A stretch of DNA of 64,000 nt from NCBI GenBank assembly GCA_035048495.1, contig CM068547.1:33860502-33924501 (forward strand). The letters run 5' to 3'. A program made the position numbers and the translations under genes. The notes under the pieces were generated by a model. The model was given only the letters and a program-made list of their open reading frames with translations. It searched no databases and was not told the DNA's origin. Shown in pieces: positions 1 through 11,998 of the stretch; positions within the stretch are counted from its first letter, which is position 1, and every line of letters starts with the position of its first letter. This stretch comes from Euptelea pleiosperma. Taxonomy: Eukaryota > Streptophyta > Magnoliopsida > Ranunculales > Eupteleaceae.

Positions 1-818
1 ACTCACCAATGAATGAGCTTATTGTTGTAAAGGGCTTTCTCCACTTTTTTTTATCTTGTTTTCACTTTCACATGTTGTATCATGTACACCTTGTAGTTTG
101 TGATTACATTTATGAATGAAGTGAGGTATTTTTATTATATCTTAATTTGTGAGATCTTTTATGAGTGCTTTTAACTTTGTATGCCATGCATCCATAGTCT
201 TGTAGTCTCATACTTGCTCTCTTTTTACCCCTAGAACACTTCTTAGTCCTAGTATGCTTTTATAGTTTGAAAATACCTCTTGGTGGAAATCCTACTTTTG
301 AATGTTATTTATGAGCTTCATTGTTATATTTTTAGTGGGAAGAACAACTTAGTAGTTGATTCTCTCACTTTGTGAGTTGTCTCCATAAGGACCAAGATGA
401 TGGGATGGGCCAAATCTTAATGCCCAAACTCTTATCTCTTGATTTTCCTTCAAATATTTTACTTGTCTTGTTATTTTATAGCACACTACCTACTACTTTA
501 ACTTTCTTGCATTCACTCACACACTTCATCTCTTGGCACACACCACTCTCATTCCATTTCTTCATCACACCATGCATGTAGTAGCCTAGTTTTAGAACAC
601 TATACCCCAATCCTTGCGGTTCGACCTTGGGGCTTCCCTCAAGTTTTTAAACTTGTTGCATTTACTACCCCTCACACCCTAGTTACAATTCATTCTTTGT
701 TGCATTAGAGACTTTAATGTCTAGGGTATGATTTGGTGCATTTTTATTTCATGTTACTTAAGGATTACATTTTTGTAATTCCTTAGTGTTCTGAGTGTGC
801 ACATTAAAGTAGGCAACA
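1..818 (+). repeat. 5' LTR, 3' part only
   Basis: It is collinear with 8478-9294 and ends in CAACA, five bases before the primer binding site. It lacks U3 and the TATA box because the window begins inside the LTR. A 69-codon open frame at 372-581 is repeated unchanged at 8848-9057 because the two LTRs are nearly the same; I do not consider it a gene. Confidence 0.95.
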
Positions 819-823
819 AATTT

Positions 824-841
824 TGGCGCCGCTGCCGGGGA
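824..841 (+). other. Retrotransposon primer binding site (tRNA-Asp type)
   Basis: TGGCGCCGCTGCCGGGGA begins with TGG, complementary to the CCA end of a tRNA, and matches the Asp-tRNA primer site usual in Athila/Tat elements, with one base differing from the common form. It fixes the orientation of the element. Confidence 0.85.
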
Positions 842-1664
842 TTGGCAATAGGTGTTCAAGAACTTTGGATTGCTACATTTTCTTTTATTTCTTTTTCTCT
901 ATTTGTTCTAACATTTTAACATCTTAACTTGCTAACATTCTAACTTTCTAACTCTTTACTTTCTTGCTATTAACTCTTTACATTCAAGCAACTAACATTT
1001 TCCATTTCTTTCTAATTTTTCTTTTCTTTGTAGTTTACTTTACTTGTAATTAACTTCTAACACTTTTTTTTATACTTGTTACTAACGTTTCATGTTTACT
1101 TGTAGATCTTCTCTTTAGACCCCCTTAGGTTAGGTTATACATTTACTTGTATTTTCATCTACTTGTAAGTTTGAGTGATGGCGAGGTCTCTTGAGTGAAG
1201 GTGAGGGAGTGATTTGTATTAAACTCCAATTTGTAATAATAGATATAGGACTTGCCTCAAGTGTGAGCAATCGTAACTTGGAAGTGGAGGTGGTATGTAA
1301 ATTGCTCACACTTGTACGAGAAGACTTGATCAATGACCCCAATGTAAGATCTACCCAATCTTTTATATTTTTTTAGTTTAGGGTATTTTGATTTGTTTGT
1401 TTTCTTGTGTTCTTTTGCTATTAGTTGATGCATGCTTAGGCTTTTCTTCTTAGATTAATGCATGTTTAGGTTTATTTTCTTAGTCTAATTTGACACATGT
1501 ATACACTTTATGCACACACATTGTGTTTAGGTGCATACTAGTGTGTTTTCTTTTCTTTTGTTTGTATGGTGTTGTAGATGTGCATCCACATTGAGTGTTA
1601 ATCATCTAACTTGTCCACACAATCGACTTTGGAACTTAAAATTTATTCACTTGAATCTATTTGA
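842..1664 (+). other. Untranslated leader of the Athila-like element
   Basis: About 820 bases of T-rich sequence between the primer binding site and gag. Repeated short runs of the type TTAACATTCTAAC fill 900-1060. Small open frames here are short and do not resemble Gag or any protein I recognise. Confidence 0.6.
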
Positions 1665-4600
1665 ATGACCACGTGGACACGTGATCATACCAATAGGTTA
1701 CAAAGGAATTTGGGTCAAGACACTCTTGAAGATCTCTTAGATAATCTCTTTGAACATTCTAAAGAGGACTCTACCTATTCACCCACCATGTCGGTGCATG
1801 AAAGCAATGTAGGTGATCCCCAAGTTCTAAGAAATGAGGCCAACAATAGACCTAATATGGAAGAACCTAGAACATTAAGAGACTACCTACAACCGGCTAG
1901 GTTTAGTGCACCTTCTTGCATAGTCCTTCCATATAATCAAAGGCATAATTTTGAAATCAAACCGGGAGTGATCCATCTACTCCCCACATTTCATGGCCTT
2001 GAGTCGGAAGACCCCTATCTTCACCTCCAAGAGTTTGAGGAGATTTGTGCAACATTGCACTATCAAGATGTAGCCGAAGATACCATAAGGCTCAAACTCT
2101 TCCCATTTTCTCTAAAGGAGAAAGCCAAGTCATGGCTCCACTCCCTTAGACCTCGATCAATTGGGACATGGGGAGATATGTCTAAAGAATTCTTAAAGAA
2201 ATTCTTCCCGACTCAAAAGACTCATACCCTCAAAAGAGCCATCATGACATACTCTCAAAAAGAGAATGAGGCATTCTCTTCATGTTGGGAGAGGTACAAT
2301 GACCTACTCCGAAAATGCCCCCATCATGGCTATGATAAGCCAAATCTCATTGCATTCTTCCTTGATGGACTTACCCCCTCTATGAGGCAACTTATGGAAA
2401 CAATGAGTAATGGAGAATTCATCATGAAAGAACCCGATGAAGCTTGGGAATTTCTTGAAAACTTAGCAGAGAATGCCCAAAGTTGGGAAAAGGTGGAGAA
2501 AATAGATAGATTTAATGAGAGACCTACCTCCTCCAAAGGAGGCATGTACCAAGTTAGAGAAGATATTGACCTTAATGCTAAACTTTCTCTCCTAACTAGA
2601 AGGTTGGAGGCCATAGAAAGCAAAGGCAAAAAGATTAAAGAAGCTTGTGTTATTTGTGAGAGTCCTTCTCATGAGACTAAGGGTTGCCCTAAAATCTCGG
2701 TGTTTCAAGAAGTACTCCATGAACAAGCCAATGCTATGGATGCCTACAAGAAGCCTTATGATAATTTCCCATATTCCAATACTTATAATTCAAATTGGAG
2801 GAATCACCCCAACTTTGGTTGGAGACAAGGGCAAGCCAATGGGCAAGGAAACGGGCAAAATAGTGGGCAAAGCAATAGAAACCCCCTAGGACCTTCATCT
2901 AACCAAACCTATCAATCACCCATGAAGTCCTTAGAGGAAACCCTACAATCTTTCATGCAAGCCCAAATGGCCATCAACCAATCCACTATGCAAGCTATAC
3001 AAAAATTGGAAGCCACCGTTAGCCAACTAGCCTCTAGCCTTAGTGTTAGAGAGAAAGGAACCTTCCCAGCTCAACCACTTCCAAATCCTAAAAGTCAATT
3101 TGAGGTAGGATCTTCTAGTGAAGCCAATGATCTAAATCCCAACCTTGAACAAGCCAAATCCATTACTACCCTTAGGAGTGGGAAAGTTATAGATAAAAAT
3201 CCCAACACCACCCCTATAAGTGAGGTTACCCAAGGGAAAACCAAGAGTGATGAAGCCGATGGTAAGGATGAACCACCCACTAAAGCCAATCCTAAGCCTT
3301 GCCCAGTGGCCGCCCCATTTCCTCTTAGGATTCAACAAGAGAAAAGGTTGCTTCAAAATAATGACATCTTAGAGATCTTTAAGAAAGTGACTGTCAACAT
3401 TCCTTTGCTTGATGCCATTAAGCAAGTCCCCTCTTATGCCAAGTTTTTGAAGGACTTATGCACTGTGAAAAGAAAGTTGAATGTGCAAAAGAAGGCCTTC
3501 CTAACTGAGCAAGTGAGCTCCATCTTGCAACACAATAGCCCCCCTAAATACAGAGATCCAGGGTGCCCTACCATATCATGTGTGATAGGGGACCACCGGA
3601 TTGAGCGAGCATTGCTTGATTTAGGGGCTAGTGTGAATTTGCTACCTTACTCAGTTTACGAGCAATTAGGGCTTGGAGAGTTAAAGCCAACTTGTGTTAC
3701 CCTTCAGCTCGCAGACCGATCTGTTAAGGTCCCACGATGTATTATAGAGGATGTGCTTATCCAAGTGGATAAATTTTACTTTCCAGTGGATTTCATTGTT
3801 TTGGATACGCTACCGGTAGCAAATATTAGTTCTCAAATATCGGTTATTTTGGGTAGACCATTCCTTGCTACCTCTAATGCTCTAATTAATTGTAGGAATG
3901 GTGTTATGAAATTGTCTTTTGGGAACATGACAGTTGAATTAAACATCTTTAATGCTTGCAAGTATCCCATTGAGAATGAAGACATCCAAGAAGTCAACAT
4001 GATTGACTCAATTGTCCAAGCTACTCTATCAGAAATTACTTCTAAGGACTCATTAGAAACTTGTTTGGCCCTTTTTAAAGAGCTAGATGATGATGAAGAG
4101 TTTACTAGAGAAGTGAATTCTCTTTTGAACTCTGCACCTCCTTTGGACACGGGAAGGTGGAAGTCCAAGTTTGAACCTCTACCTATTAATGAGACCAAAC
4201 CTATCCCGTCATCCATAGAATTCCTCAAACTTGAACTTAAGCCCTTGCCCAAAGAGCTTAAGTATGCCTACCTTGGCCCGAGGGAAACATTCCCTATCAT
4301 CATCTCCTCTGAGCTTACTCAAGCACAAGAGGCTAGACTGTTAGAAGTCCTCAGGGAACATAAGACAGCCTTAGGTTGGACCATAGCAGACCTAAAGGGT
4401 ATTAGCCCCACCATTTGCACTCATAGGATACATATGGAGGAAAATGCCAAACCCACTCGTGAGGCTCAAAGGAGGTTGAACCCAAACATGAAAGATGTAG
4501 TTAGGGTTGAGGTCCTCAAACTTTTAGATGTGGGTATCATTTACCCCATATCTGACAGCCAATGGGTAAGTCCAACCCAAGTTGTTCCAAAGAAATCTGA

Positions 4601-7130
4601 AATAACGGTAGTTAAGAATGACAATAATGAGCTTGTCCCAACTCGACAAACAACCAGTTGGAGAGTTTGCATAGACTACCGAAAGCTAAATTCGGTAACT
4701 AGGAAGGACCACTTCCCATTACCCTTCATTGACCAGATTCTTGAGAGATTGGCTGGACACTCTTACTATTGCTTCTTGGATGGATATTCTGGTTATAACC
4801 AGATTGAGATTGCTCTTGAAGATCAGGAGAAGACTACATTCACGTGTCCCTTTGGAACATTTGCCTATAGGCGTATGCCTTTTGGCCTGTGCAACGCACC
4901 TGCTACATTCCAAAGATGCATGTTGAGTATCTTCTCTGACATGGTAGAGCGATTCCTAGAAGTCTTCATGGATGACTTCTCCATTTTTGGAGACACTTTT
5001 GAGGAATGCTTGCAGCACTTGAAGTCGGTTTTGATTCGATGTCAAGAGAAAAACCTGGTGCTTAATTGGGAAAAATGTCACTTTATGGTCTCAAAAGGGA
5101 TTGTCTTAGGCCATATTATCTCTTCTAAAGGACTTGAGGTAGATAAAGCTAAGATTGATCTTATTTCTCACCTGCCTATCCCTAAAAGTGTTAGGGAAAT
5201 TCGGTCTTTCTTGGGGCATGCTGGATTTTATAGGAGATTTATAAATGACTTTAGTAAAATCTCTAGGCCCCTGTGCAATCTCCTTGCTAAGGATGTAGAC
5301 TTCAAATTTGATGAAGATTGCACACAAGCTTTTGAGAAGCTTAAGACCTTGTTGACCACGGCACCCATCATTCAACCTCCAGATTGGTCATTGCCTTTTG
5401 AGGTAATGTGTGATGCCAGCGACTATGCCGTAGGTGCAGTCTTAGGGCAAAGAAGGGATAAGTTACCATGTGTGATCTACTACGCTAGCAGGACATTGAA
5501 TGATGCCCAACTTAACTACTCCACCACGGAGAAAGAGTTGCTAGCTGTGGTGTTTGCCATTGACAAATTTAGATCCTATTTGGTTGGATCCAAAGTGATA
5601 GTTTACACTGACCATGCGGCTCTCAAATACCTTTTGTCTAAGAAGGATGCGAAGCCCAGACTTATTAGATGGATCCTTCTCTTACAAGAGTTCAATTTAG
5701 AAATCAGAGACAAGAAAGGCTCTGAAAATGTTGTAGCAGACCACTTGTCTAGACTAGTCCTCGAGTCCTCATTTGAGACACTTCCTGTGGCTGAGACATT
5801 CCCAGATGAGCAATTGTTTGAAATTTCTCAAGCACCATGGTATGCAGACATTGCCAATTACCTAGTTACAGGACATGTTCCCTTACATTGGACCACCCAA
5901 GATAAAAGAAAGTTTTATTCCGAGGTGACAAAATTCTTTTGGGACGATCCATACTTGTTTAAATATTGTCCAGACCAAATCATCCGGAGATGTGTCCCAG
6001 AATATGAGCATCACTCGATTTTGACCTTATGCCATTCTAGTGCTTGTGGAGGCCATTTTTCTGGAAAGAAAACAGCTTTCAAGATATTACAATGTGGGTT
6101 TTACTGGCCCTCTCTTTTTAAAGATGCTCACATTTTCTGCCAGTCTTGCGACCGATGCCAAAGGTTAGGGACCATTAGCCGTAGAAACATGATGCCCTTA
6201 AATCCCATTCTCATCATTGAAATATTCGATGTGTGGGGCATTGACTTCATGGGCCCTTTTCCTTGTTCCTTTGGCAACCTATACATTTTGGTGGCTGTGG
6301 ACTATGTATCCAAGTGGATAGAGGCCATAGCATGTAAAGATAATGACCATAGAGTTGTCTTAAAATTCTTAAAAGAGAACATCTTATCTAGATTTGGGAC
6401 CCCTAGAGCCATCATTAGTGATGGGGGGAAGCACTTCTGCAATAAGCCTTTTGAGAGCCTAATGGCCAAATATGGTATTACTCACAAAGTTGCTACCCCC
6501 TATCACCCCCAAACGAGCAGACAAGTGGAAATTTTCAATCGGGAGATCAAAAATATTTTACAAAAAACTGTAAACTCAGACCGCAAAGATTGGTCCTTGA
6601 GAGTAACCGATGCACTCTGGGCTTATTGTACAGCTTTTAAAACTCCATTGGGAATGTCCCCTTACCGTTTAGTTTTTGGGAAGGCATGTCACTTGCCAGT
6701 TGAGCTTGAGCACAAAGCCTATTGGGCAATCAAAAAGCTTAACTTTAATCTGGACAAAGCTGGAGTCCAAAGAAAGCTCCAGTTGAATGAGCTAGCAGAG
6801 ATTCGGACAGACTCCTATGAGAATGCAAAAATTTACAAAGATAAAACAAAAGTTTTTCATGATAAAAACATTCTCAGGAAGTCTTTCCAACCTTTTGATA
6901 AGGTGCTTCTTTATGATTCCAGGCTTCATCTCTTCCCAGGAAAACTCAAATCTAGGTGGACTGGACCTTACATAGTCCGGAGTGTCTTTCCTTATTGCTC
7001 GGTCGAGGTCGAGAATCCAAAAACTGGCACCACATTCACGGTGAATGGACAAAGATTGAAATCATACCTTGAGAATTTTGATCCTGAGACCATCTCCATG
7101 GCCTTAGAAGATCCTGTTTACCAGGATTAA
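1665..7130 (+). CDS. Athila-like gag-pol polyprotein, intact
   Basis: An unbroken 1821-residue polyprotein. Gag retrotransposon domain lies at about residues 100-235. A CCHC zinc knuckle occupies residues 328-341 (C-x2-C-x4-H-x4-C). The aspartic protease has its active site at D652 in the DLGAS form usual for this branch. Reverse transcriptase has FMDD at 1101-1104. RNase H follows, with DAS at about 1250. Integrase has an HHCC finger from about 1449 (ending CxxC-xx-C) and a catalytic triad D1527, D1586, E1622 with exactly 35 residues between the last two. The element needs these activities for cytoplasmic reverse transcription and nuclear integration. The start is the first in-frame ATG and leaves a normal Gag N terminus. 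One oddity: the integrase HPQT motif is followed by S-R-Q where S-G-Q or N-G-Q is usual, which might weaken activity. No stop or frameshift is visible. Confidence 0.95.
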   Translation: MTTWTRDHTNRLQRNLGQDTLEDLLDNLFEHSKEDSTYSPTMSVHESNVGDPQVLRNEANNRPNMEEPRTLRDYLQPARFSAPSCIVLPYNQRHNFEIKPGVIHLLPTFHGLESEDPYLHLQEFEEICATLHYQDVAEDTIRLKLFPFSLKEKAKSWLHSLRPRSIGTWGDMSKEFLKKFFPTQKTHTLKRAIMTYSQKENEAFSSCWERYNDLLRKCPHHGYDKPNLIAFFLDGLTPSMRQLMETMSNGEFIMKEPDEAWEFLENLAENAQSWEKVEKIDRFNERPTSSKGGMYQVREDIDLNAKLSLLTRRLEAIESKGKKIKEACVICESPSHETKGCPKISVFQEVLHEQANAMDAYKKPYDNFPYSNTYNSNWRNHPNFGWRQGQANGQGNGQNSGQSNRNPLGPSSNQTYQSPMKSLEETLQSFMQAQMAINQSTMQAIQKLEATVSQLASSLSVREKGTFPAQPLPNPKSQFEVGSSSEANDLNPNLEQAKSITTLRSGKVIDKNPNTTPISEVTQGKTKSDEADGKDEPPTKANPKPCPVAAPFPLRIQQEKRLLQNNDILEIFKKVTVNIPLLDAIKQVPSYAKFLKDLCTVKRKLNVQKKAFLTEQVSSILQHNSPPKYRDPGCPTISCVIGDHRIERALLDLGASVNLLPYSVYEQLGLGELKPTCVTLQLADRSVKVPRCIIEDVLIQVDKFYFPVDFIVLDTLPVANISSQISVILGRPFLATSNALINCRNGVMKLSFGNMTVELNIFNACKYPIENEDIQEVNMIDSIVQATLSEITSKDSLETCLALFKELDDDEEFTREVNSLLNSAPPLDTGRWKSKFEPLPINETKPIPSSIEFLKLELKPLPKELKYAYLGPRETFPIIISSELTQAQEARLLEVLREHKTALGWTIADLKGISPTICTHRIHMEENAKPTREAQRRLNPNMKDVVRVEVLKLLDVGIIYPISDSQWVSPTQVVPKKSEITVVKNDNNELVPTRQTTSWRVCIDYRKLNSVTRKDHFPLPFIDQILERLAGHSYYCFLDGYSGYNQIEIALEDQEKTTFTCPFGTFAYRRMPFGLCNAPATFQRCMLSIFSDMVERFLEVFMDDFSIFGDTFEECLQHLKSVLIRCQEKNLVLNWEKCHFMVSKGIVLGHIISSKGLEVDKAKIDLISHLPIPKSVREIRSFLGHAGFYRRFINDFSKISRPLCNLLAKDVDFKFDEDCTQAFEKLKTLLTTAPIIQPPDWSLPFEVMCDASDYAVGAVLGQRRDKLPCVIYYASRTLNDAQLNYSTTEKELLAVVFAIDKFRSYLVGSKVIVYTDHAALKYLLSKKDAKPRLIRWILLLQEFNLEIRDKKGSENVVADHLSRLVLESSFETLPVAETFPDEQLFEISQAPWYADIANYLVTGHVPLHWTTQDKRKFYSEVTKFFWDDPYLFKYCPDQIIRRCVPEYEHHSILTLCHSSACGGHFSGKKTAFKILQCGFYWPSLFKDAHIFCQSCDRCQRLGTISRRNMMPLNPILIIEIFDVWGIDFMGPFPCSFGNLYILVAVDYVSKWIEAIACKDNDHRVVLKFLKENILSRFGTPRAIISDGGKHFCNKPFESLMAKYGITHKVATPYHPQTSRQVEIFNREIKNILQKTVNSDRKDWSLRVTDALWAYCTAFKTPLGMSPYRLVFGKACHLPVELEHKAYWAIKKLNFNLDKAGVQRKLQLNELAEIRTDSYENAKIYKDKTKVFHDKNILRKSFQPFDKVLLYDSRLHLFPGKLKSRWTGPYIVRSVFPYCSVEVENPKTGTTFTVNGQRLKSYLENFDPETISMALEDPVYQD

Positions 7131-7457
7131 TTTGTTTGTTTGTCTTTTTTGTATGCGTGGAATGAAGTCTTGAGCTGATATTGAAGAAGTCTATGGTATA
7201 CCCCTTCCTATCTCTTCCCTTTTCTGAATGCATAATCATTTCATGTTGATCATCACCATGCATTATTTTGAAAACCAAATTTTTCTATCCATTGGGGACA
7301 ATGAATTGTTTAAGTTGGGAGGTGTGGGTATTTACAAAATATTTTGTCTAGATTTCTTAGCCATTCTAATTTTTTTAAGCATTTAAAAAAAAAAAAAAAA
7401 AAAAAAGTTTATCCTATTTTGTTTGCCAAGGGACTGGCAAATATTCAGGTTGGGGGG
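7131..7457 (+). other. 3' untranslated region and polypurine tract of the element
   Basis: It holds a G-rich stretch near 7312-7328, a run of A at about 7385-7406, and a polypurine-like tract (AGGTTGGGGGG, 7447-7457) directly abutting the 3' LTR. There is no room for an env-like gene. Confidence 0.7.
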
Positions 7458-7789
7458 TGTTGATAATGTCAATTTTGTGCGTATTATTCATTTTAACCTT
7501 AGGACATTATCAGACTTCATTAGCTTATAACTCCGCATTTATGCCTAAAATGCATCCTAGATATCTCATGCATATCATATCCGATTTAGACCCTTATTAC
7601 GCGTACATTGAATAATTGTAGGATAATGGTGGATCGCCAATAGATTATCATGGATGCGTAGGATCATCGAGGAAGATCTAACTCCCCATAGACCATCTCC
7701 AAATGTGTGCCACATGGAAGCTCCCTAGCCATTGGATTATTCTTGAGAGCTTTATGGAGCATCATGGCCATGCAAGCCATAACTAAGTG

Positions 7790-7945
7790 GTTGATGAAGC
7801 CATGAAGCCATAAAAGCCACCAAGCCATGCAAGCCACATGGGAGTTTCTCAAGCCATGAAGCCATGAAAGCCACCAAGCCATTGAAGCAATGCAAGCCAC
7901 ATGGGAGTTTCTCAAGCCATCTAAGCCACCTCCAAGCCACATATT
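7790..7945 (+). repeat. Tandem repeat inside LTR U3 (64-bp period)
   Basis: A stretch rich in AAGCCAT/AAGCCAC words. The block containing GCAAGCCACATGGGAG occurs near 7828 and again 64 bases later near 7892, with shorter repeats around it. It lies upstream of the LTR TATA box, where retrotransposon enhancers often sit; an enhancer role is inference. Confidence 0.7.
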
Positions 7946-8257
7946 AGACCTCACATGTGTGATGGAGACTCAACATGGGAGACTTCAAAATTCAAAAAAA
8001 AAGTCAAATCTCTCTTGGGAAGATCCACCAATAGAAAAGTTACACCTTTTTTCTCTTGGAAAGACCAACCAACCAAAAGTCAACACACCCAACACCTTGG
8101 AGATCAAACCTACTACCTTTTGCAAGGCTAACCTTGTACAAATCCTCCCCCATTGGTTCTATTTTCCAACCATTGATCTCCTTCCACCTCATCTCCACCT
8201 CTTATCTCCACTTATCACTCTTCCACATCACCTTCCACCTCGCCACCTCACATCTTC

Positions 8258-8264
8258 TATATAA
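8258..8264 (+). promoter_or_regulatory. LTR TATA box
   Basis: TATATAA preceded by a C/T-rich stretch, about 800 bases into the LTR. It is the only good TATA box in this part of the LTR and would start transcription near 8290. Confidence 0.65.
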
Positions 8265-9294
8265 GCTCACTTTGAGCTTATGAGAAGGTCTTCTTTTCTC
8301 TTGTGAGTTTTCTTGAGAGAGTTAAAAAATTCCAAGCAAGTCTCTTCTCCATTCTCACTCTTCTTATCTCTTTCTCTTTTTTACTTATTTTTCATGGCCA
8401 ACCACACTATGCTTGGCTAGTTTTCTACTTGGGCATAGAGAGGAGGACATCTCATCTCTCTTGGGACTTATGGAGGAACTCACCAATGAATGAGCTTATT
8501 GTTGTAAAGGGCTTTCTTCACTTTTTTTATATTGTTTTCACTTTCACATGTTGTATCATGTACACCTTGTAGTTTGTGATTACATTTATGAATGAAGTGA
8601 GGTATTTTTATTATATCTTAATTTGTGAGATCTTTTATGAGTGCTTTTAACTTTGTATGCAATGCATCCATAGTCTTGTAGTCTCATACTTGCTCTCTTT
8701 TTACCCCTAGAACACTTCTTAGTCCTAGTATGCTTTTATAGTTTGAAAATACCTCTTGGTGGAAATCCTACTTTTGAATGTTATTTATGAGCTTCATTGT
8801 TATATTTTTAGTGGGAAGAACAACTTAGTAGTTGATTCTCTCCCTTTGTGAGTTGTCTCCATAAGGACCAAGATGATGGGATGGGCCAAATCTTAATGCC
8901 CAAACTCTTATCTCTTGATTTTCCTTCAAATATTTTACTTGTCTTGTTATTTTATAGCACACTACCTACTACTTTAACTTTCTTGCATTCACTCACACAC
9001 TTCATCTCTTGGCACACACCACTCTCATTCCATTTCTTCATCACACCATGCATGTAGTAGCCTAGTTTTAGAACACTATACCCCAATCCTTGTGGTTCGA
9101 CCTTGGGGCTTCCCTCAAGTTTTTAAACTTGTTGCATTTACTACCCCTCACACCCTAGTTACAATTCATTCTTTGTTGCATTAGAGACTTTAATGTCTAG
9201 GGTATGATTTGGTGCATTTTTATTTCATGTTACTTAAGGATTACATTTTTGTAATTCCTTAGTGTTCTGAGTGTGCACATTAAAGTAGGCAACA

Positions 9295-10331
9295 AGCTAT
9301 GTTACATTGGACCCACCATTTGATTAGCCTTTCCACTCCATGAGAGGTCAGTGACCATCCTCTTTTTGATGATGTCAGTATTTTGGTATACAACCAAGGG
9401 AGAAGGTACTTCTAAAAGCTTCTCCAAGGAAAGCATTATATCTTCTATAATAGGGAAATATTAAGAAATGAGGGCATCAGACGAGTCTTGGATTAGCTTC
9501 AGTAAGAGATAAAAATAAAGTTTATTATTGGGTCGTCGGACTCAGGGGACCCTCTTTTTCTGACTGAGCTGGCATTATTGAGTCGTGCTGGCCGTGGATT
9601 CCGAGAATCCAACATGGTTGATAGCACTGAGCTGGCATTCACTTTTTTTCACTTTTTGCCAGTGCTCAACAACAGTTGGATTCGTGAAATCCATGGCCAA
9701 GCACACAACTCCCGAGAGGGATTAGAAAAACGGGGTTCTTCGAGCCTGAGCCTTATTAGAATGGGTTGGGCATGTTCAGTGAAGACCAGTGGTGGCATCA
9801 AGGAAGAGGGCTCTGGTGTAGGTTGAAGGCTCTAAAAAGGAAGTTAGGTATTTAGAAAATATTTGAAGACACACTAACATAAGATATGATCTTGGATAAA
9901 AATTGGAATTGCTGAGAAAGATCTGACCCCAAACATTTGGGTTAAGGCGTTGTTGAATGATTAAAATATTAAATTCAATGTCAAATGATGACAAAACCCT
10001 CAATTTTTTACAGTGTCTTAAGGTCTCTTGGGAATGGATATGGAATCCCATCTTTCAAAAATAAGGAATGAGTAAACCCACTAAATCAAGTACATGTTTT
10101 CTCTTACACAAGAAATGAGAGAACAGTTCCTATTGAAGGAACAACTTCCCTTCTGAAGAAAGATAAGAAGGTTATTCATCAAACAAGAAATCTAACTTAC
10201 ATAAAATTAAAATTTTCTTATTATAGAAACAAACTACATTAGAGGTTATCGAAAAGAACCTATTGTTATATTATGATTTGCAGTTAAGGCTGGTAATGTA
10301 ACATAGGGATATTTCTATACTTTTATCTTAA
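9295..10331. other. Gene-free stretch after the retrotransposon
   Basis: Apart from the MITE at 9530-9751 nothing coding is recognisable. 9305-9360 shares a short phrase (GACCCACCATTTGAT) with 55093-55107, probably a decayed repeat. Confidence 0.5.
9530..9751. mobile_element. MITE, long-TIR family 1 (Mutator-like)
   Basis: A palindromic element of about 220 bp beginning GGGTCGTCGGACT and ending near GAGCCTGAGC. Its two arms pair over most of their length (a CCGTGGATTCCGAGAATCC arm faces a GGATTCGTGAAATCC arm). It is related to 36430-36607 and 57374-57588. The flanking 9-bp duplication is only partly preserved here (6 of 9 bases). Confidence 0.7.
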
Positions 10332-11247
10332 TGTTAGTATATGTAATAATTGTGATGGTCGATTAGTGCAAGTTCAAGGCATTAGTTGGATTTCCTCCTC
10401 TCTCTTTATTTTCCTCCATCCTCTTCCCATCTCAAAACCCTAATTTACTTTACCTAGTATCAGAGCATATTTACGTACTTTTATCTTTTTTTCTTTTTGG
10501 ATAAGTCAAGAGATAAATTGAAATATTGAGTGAATGAGATCGAGACGATCTCTGAGATACAGAGAGAGCGTCCGAGAAGGAGAAAACGCAAAAAGAAAAA
10601 CAGCCCAAACTAACTCAACACCAAGGCGTTAAACCTAAACACCATATCACTAAAAAACGTGCTTCTCATGTCTAGGTAGATGCTTCCCCAACTATGAAGA
10701 AAGGTCTTAATACTAATGATAGTGTCTTGAATGTTACCTTCTTCCCCTTTGAAAACCCTACTTTTTCTCTCCCATCATAATCCCCAAATAACAGCAAACG
10801 GAACTATCCTCCAAATCAGCCTACCCCTAACTGAAAGATCCATCTTGGGCCACCACCTAACAACGCCCCAATCGATTCTGGCATAATCCAAAGGAGACCC
10901 ACTTGAGCTAAAATGTATGGCCAAATCTGTGTGGCAGTCACAATGTATGAGTAGATGATTTGTACTTTCACCATTAGACTTACACATGGCACACAAATTA
11001 ACCAGAATCCACTTCCTAGCAATTATGTTATCAGCAGTGAGTAATTTATTCAAAGAAGAGGTCCAAGCAAAGAAGCAAATTATTAGTATATATAATAATG
11101 GTGAGGGTCGACTAGTGCAAGTTTTTTTTTTTGATTGATAAAAGAGTCGATCTGAAACAGCAAGTTCAAGATGGTAATTTGATTTCCTCTTCTCTCTCTC
11201 TATTTTTCTCTTCCTCCTCCCATCTTAACACCCTAATTTACTTTACA
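10332..11247 (+). mobile_element. TRIM-like small LTR element with a LINE tail inside
   Basis: Direct repeats at 10332-10454 (begins TGTTAGTATATG) and 11081-11247 (begins TATTAGTATATA) act as LTRs; both end in a TTTAC(A) phrase. TAGTATCAGAGC at 10455-10466 follows the left repeat directly and is one base from the Met-initiator primer site TGGTATCAGAGC. There is no gag or pol; the interior is largely a LINE fragment. The right repeat carries its own insertion at about 11123-11162. No target-site duplication is clear. Confidence 0.55.
10484..11080 (-). mobile_element. LINE 3' fragment (zinc-finger reverse-transcriptase tail)
   Basis: Minus-strand translation of 10775-11085 gives a run resembling the zf-RVT region after plant L1 reverse transcriptases (N-K-L-L-T-A-D-N, C-A-M-C, E-S-T-N-H-L-L-I-H-C, W-R-I-V-P-F-A-V-I-W). 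Lower coordinates run into an A-rich tail on the minus strand (T-rich at 10484-10498). It is 5'-truncated and non-functional. Confidence 0.65.
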
Positions 11248-11998
11248 AGGCAATAAAAGAGTTAAATATGAACTTTTAAGTTCAAAGGCTTAGGTTCTGA
11301 TATCTTAAGTTAACTGGTTTTGGTGTGAATACGACAACTGTAGTATATCATCACCATCATTCTCACCTTTAAAGTGAAGTTATGGAGCCCAAATGGAACT
11401 TATCCCATTCTAAAGATCAAGAAAATTACTCAATCATGTCTCAAATTTGGTTTATCAAGCCTGATACTTCTCACCATGAATTACAGAAAGAAGTGTTAAA
11501 TTTAGAAAACACCATCTAAGCCTGAATGATTGTGTAGGTGATCTATAAATAGGAACTTGAGTAATTCATAGATTCCGAAATGCTAAAATGAAACTGGAAC
11601 TGTGCTGCCAACAGTAGACCTATGCTGTTAGCCATCCTCTCCAACTTTCTCAAACTTTTTAAGAAAGTTGATCTCAAGTGTGAAACTGCTTTCTTTAATA
11701 GGGGAAATTTGAGCATCCAGCAGATTGGGCAGTGTGAAGAACTGAAATATAACCAAATATGTCAGTTGAATACGTTAATATTATTTCTGCAATCAATGAA
11801 TAAATCATTATTACAATGTAATACATAATCAAATGCTAACAGATGAAAAATTGGCATCAATGTGAAACAAGTTAGATCTTCGATTGTCGATTGTGGGAAT
11901 CCACGTAGAACATGACACAAACACGAAGGTTTGATTGTTCTACCATATGATTCCTTCTTTGGTCCTTCAAAAATGTATTTAGGTGAAGAAACTGATTA
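11248..11998. other. Intergenic, 3' side of the PPR gene
   Basis: No gene recognised. The part next to 11999 should hold the 3' UTR of the PPR gene. Short open frames here have no visible family features. Confidence 0.5.

Larger units (their letters stand above)
1..9294 (+). mobile_element. Athila-like Ty3/gypsy LTR retrotransposon, nearly complete
   Basis: The parts in order are a partial 5' LTR (1-818), primer binding site (824-841), leader, one long gag-pol frame (1665-7130), a purine-rich tract just before 7458, and a full 3' LTR (7458-9294). The LTR ends are TGTTG and CAACA. Window base 1 corresponds to base 1021 of the LTR, so the missing part is the first 1020 bases, and the full element would be about 10.3 kb. 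Over the shared 818 bases I count five substitutions and one indel, so the insertion is young. The upstream target-site duplication lies outside the window; the 3' flank starts AGCTA. RT and integrase style and the Asp-type primer site fit the Athila/Tat branch. I see no env-like frame after pol, unlike many Athila elements. Confidence 0.95.
7458..9294 (+). repeat. 3' LTR, complete (1837 bp)
   Basis: It starts TGTTGATAATG and ends GTAGGCAACA, giving 5-bp inverted ends. The upstream limit is set by the polypurine tract and the downstream limit by loss of similarity to the 5' LTR after 818. A TATA box lies at 8258-8264 and a tandem repeat in U3 at about 7790-7945. Confidence 0.93.

Noticed and set aside
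372..581. 69-codon open frame repeated at 8848-9057
   Set aside because: The repeat is due to the near-identical LTRs; the product has no recognisable domain and lies across LTR R/U5 sequence.
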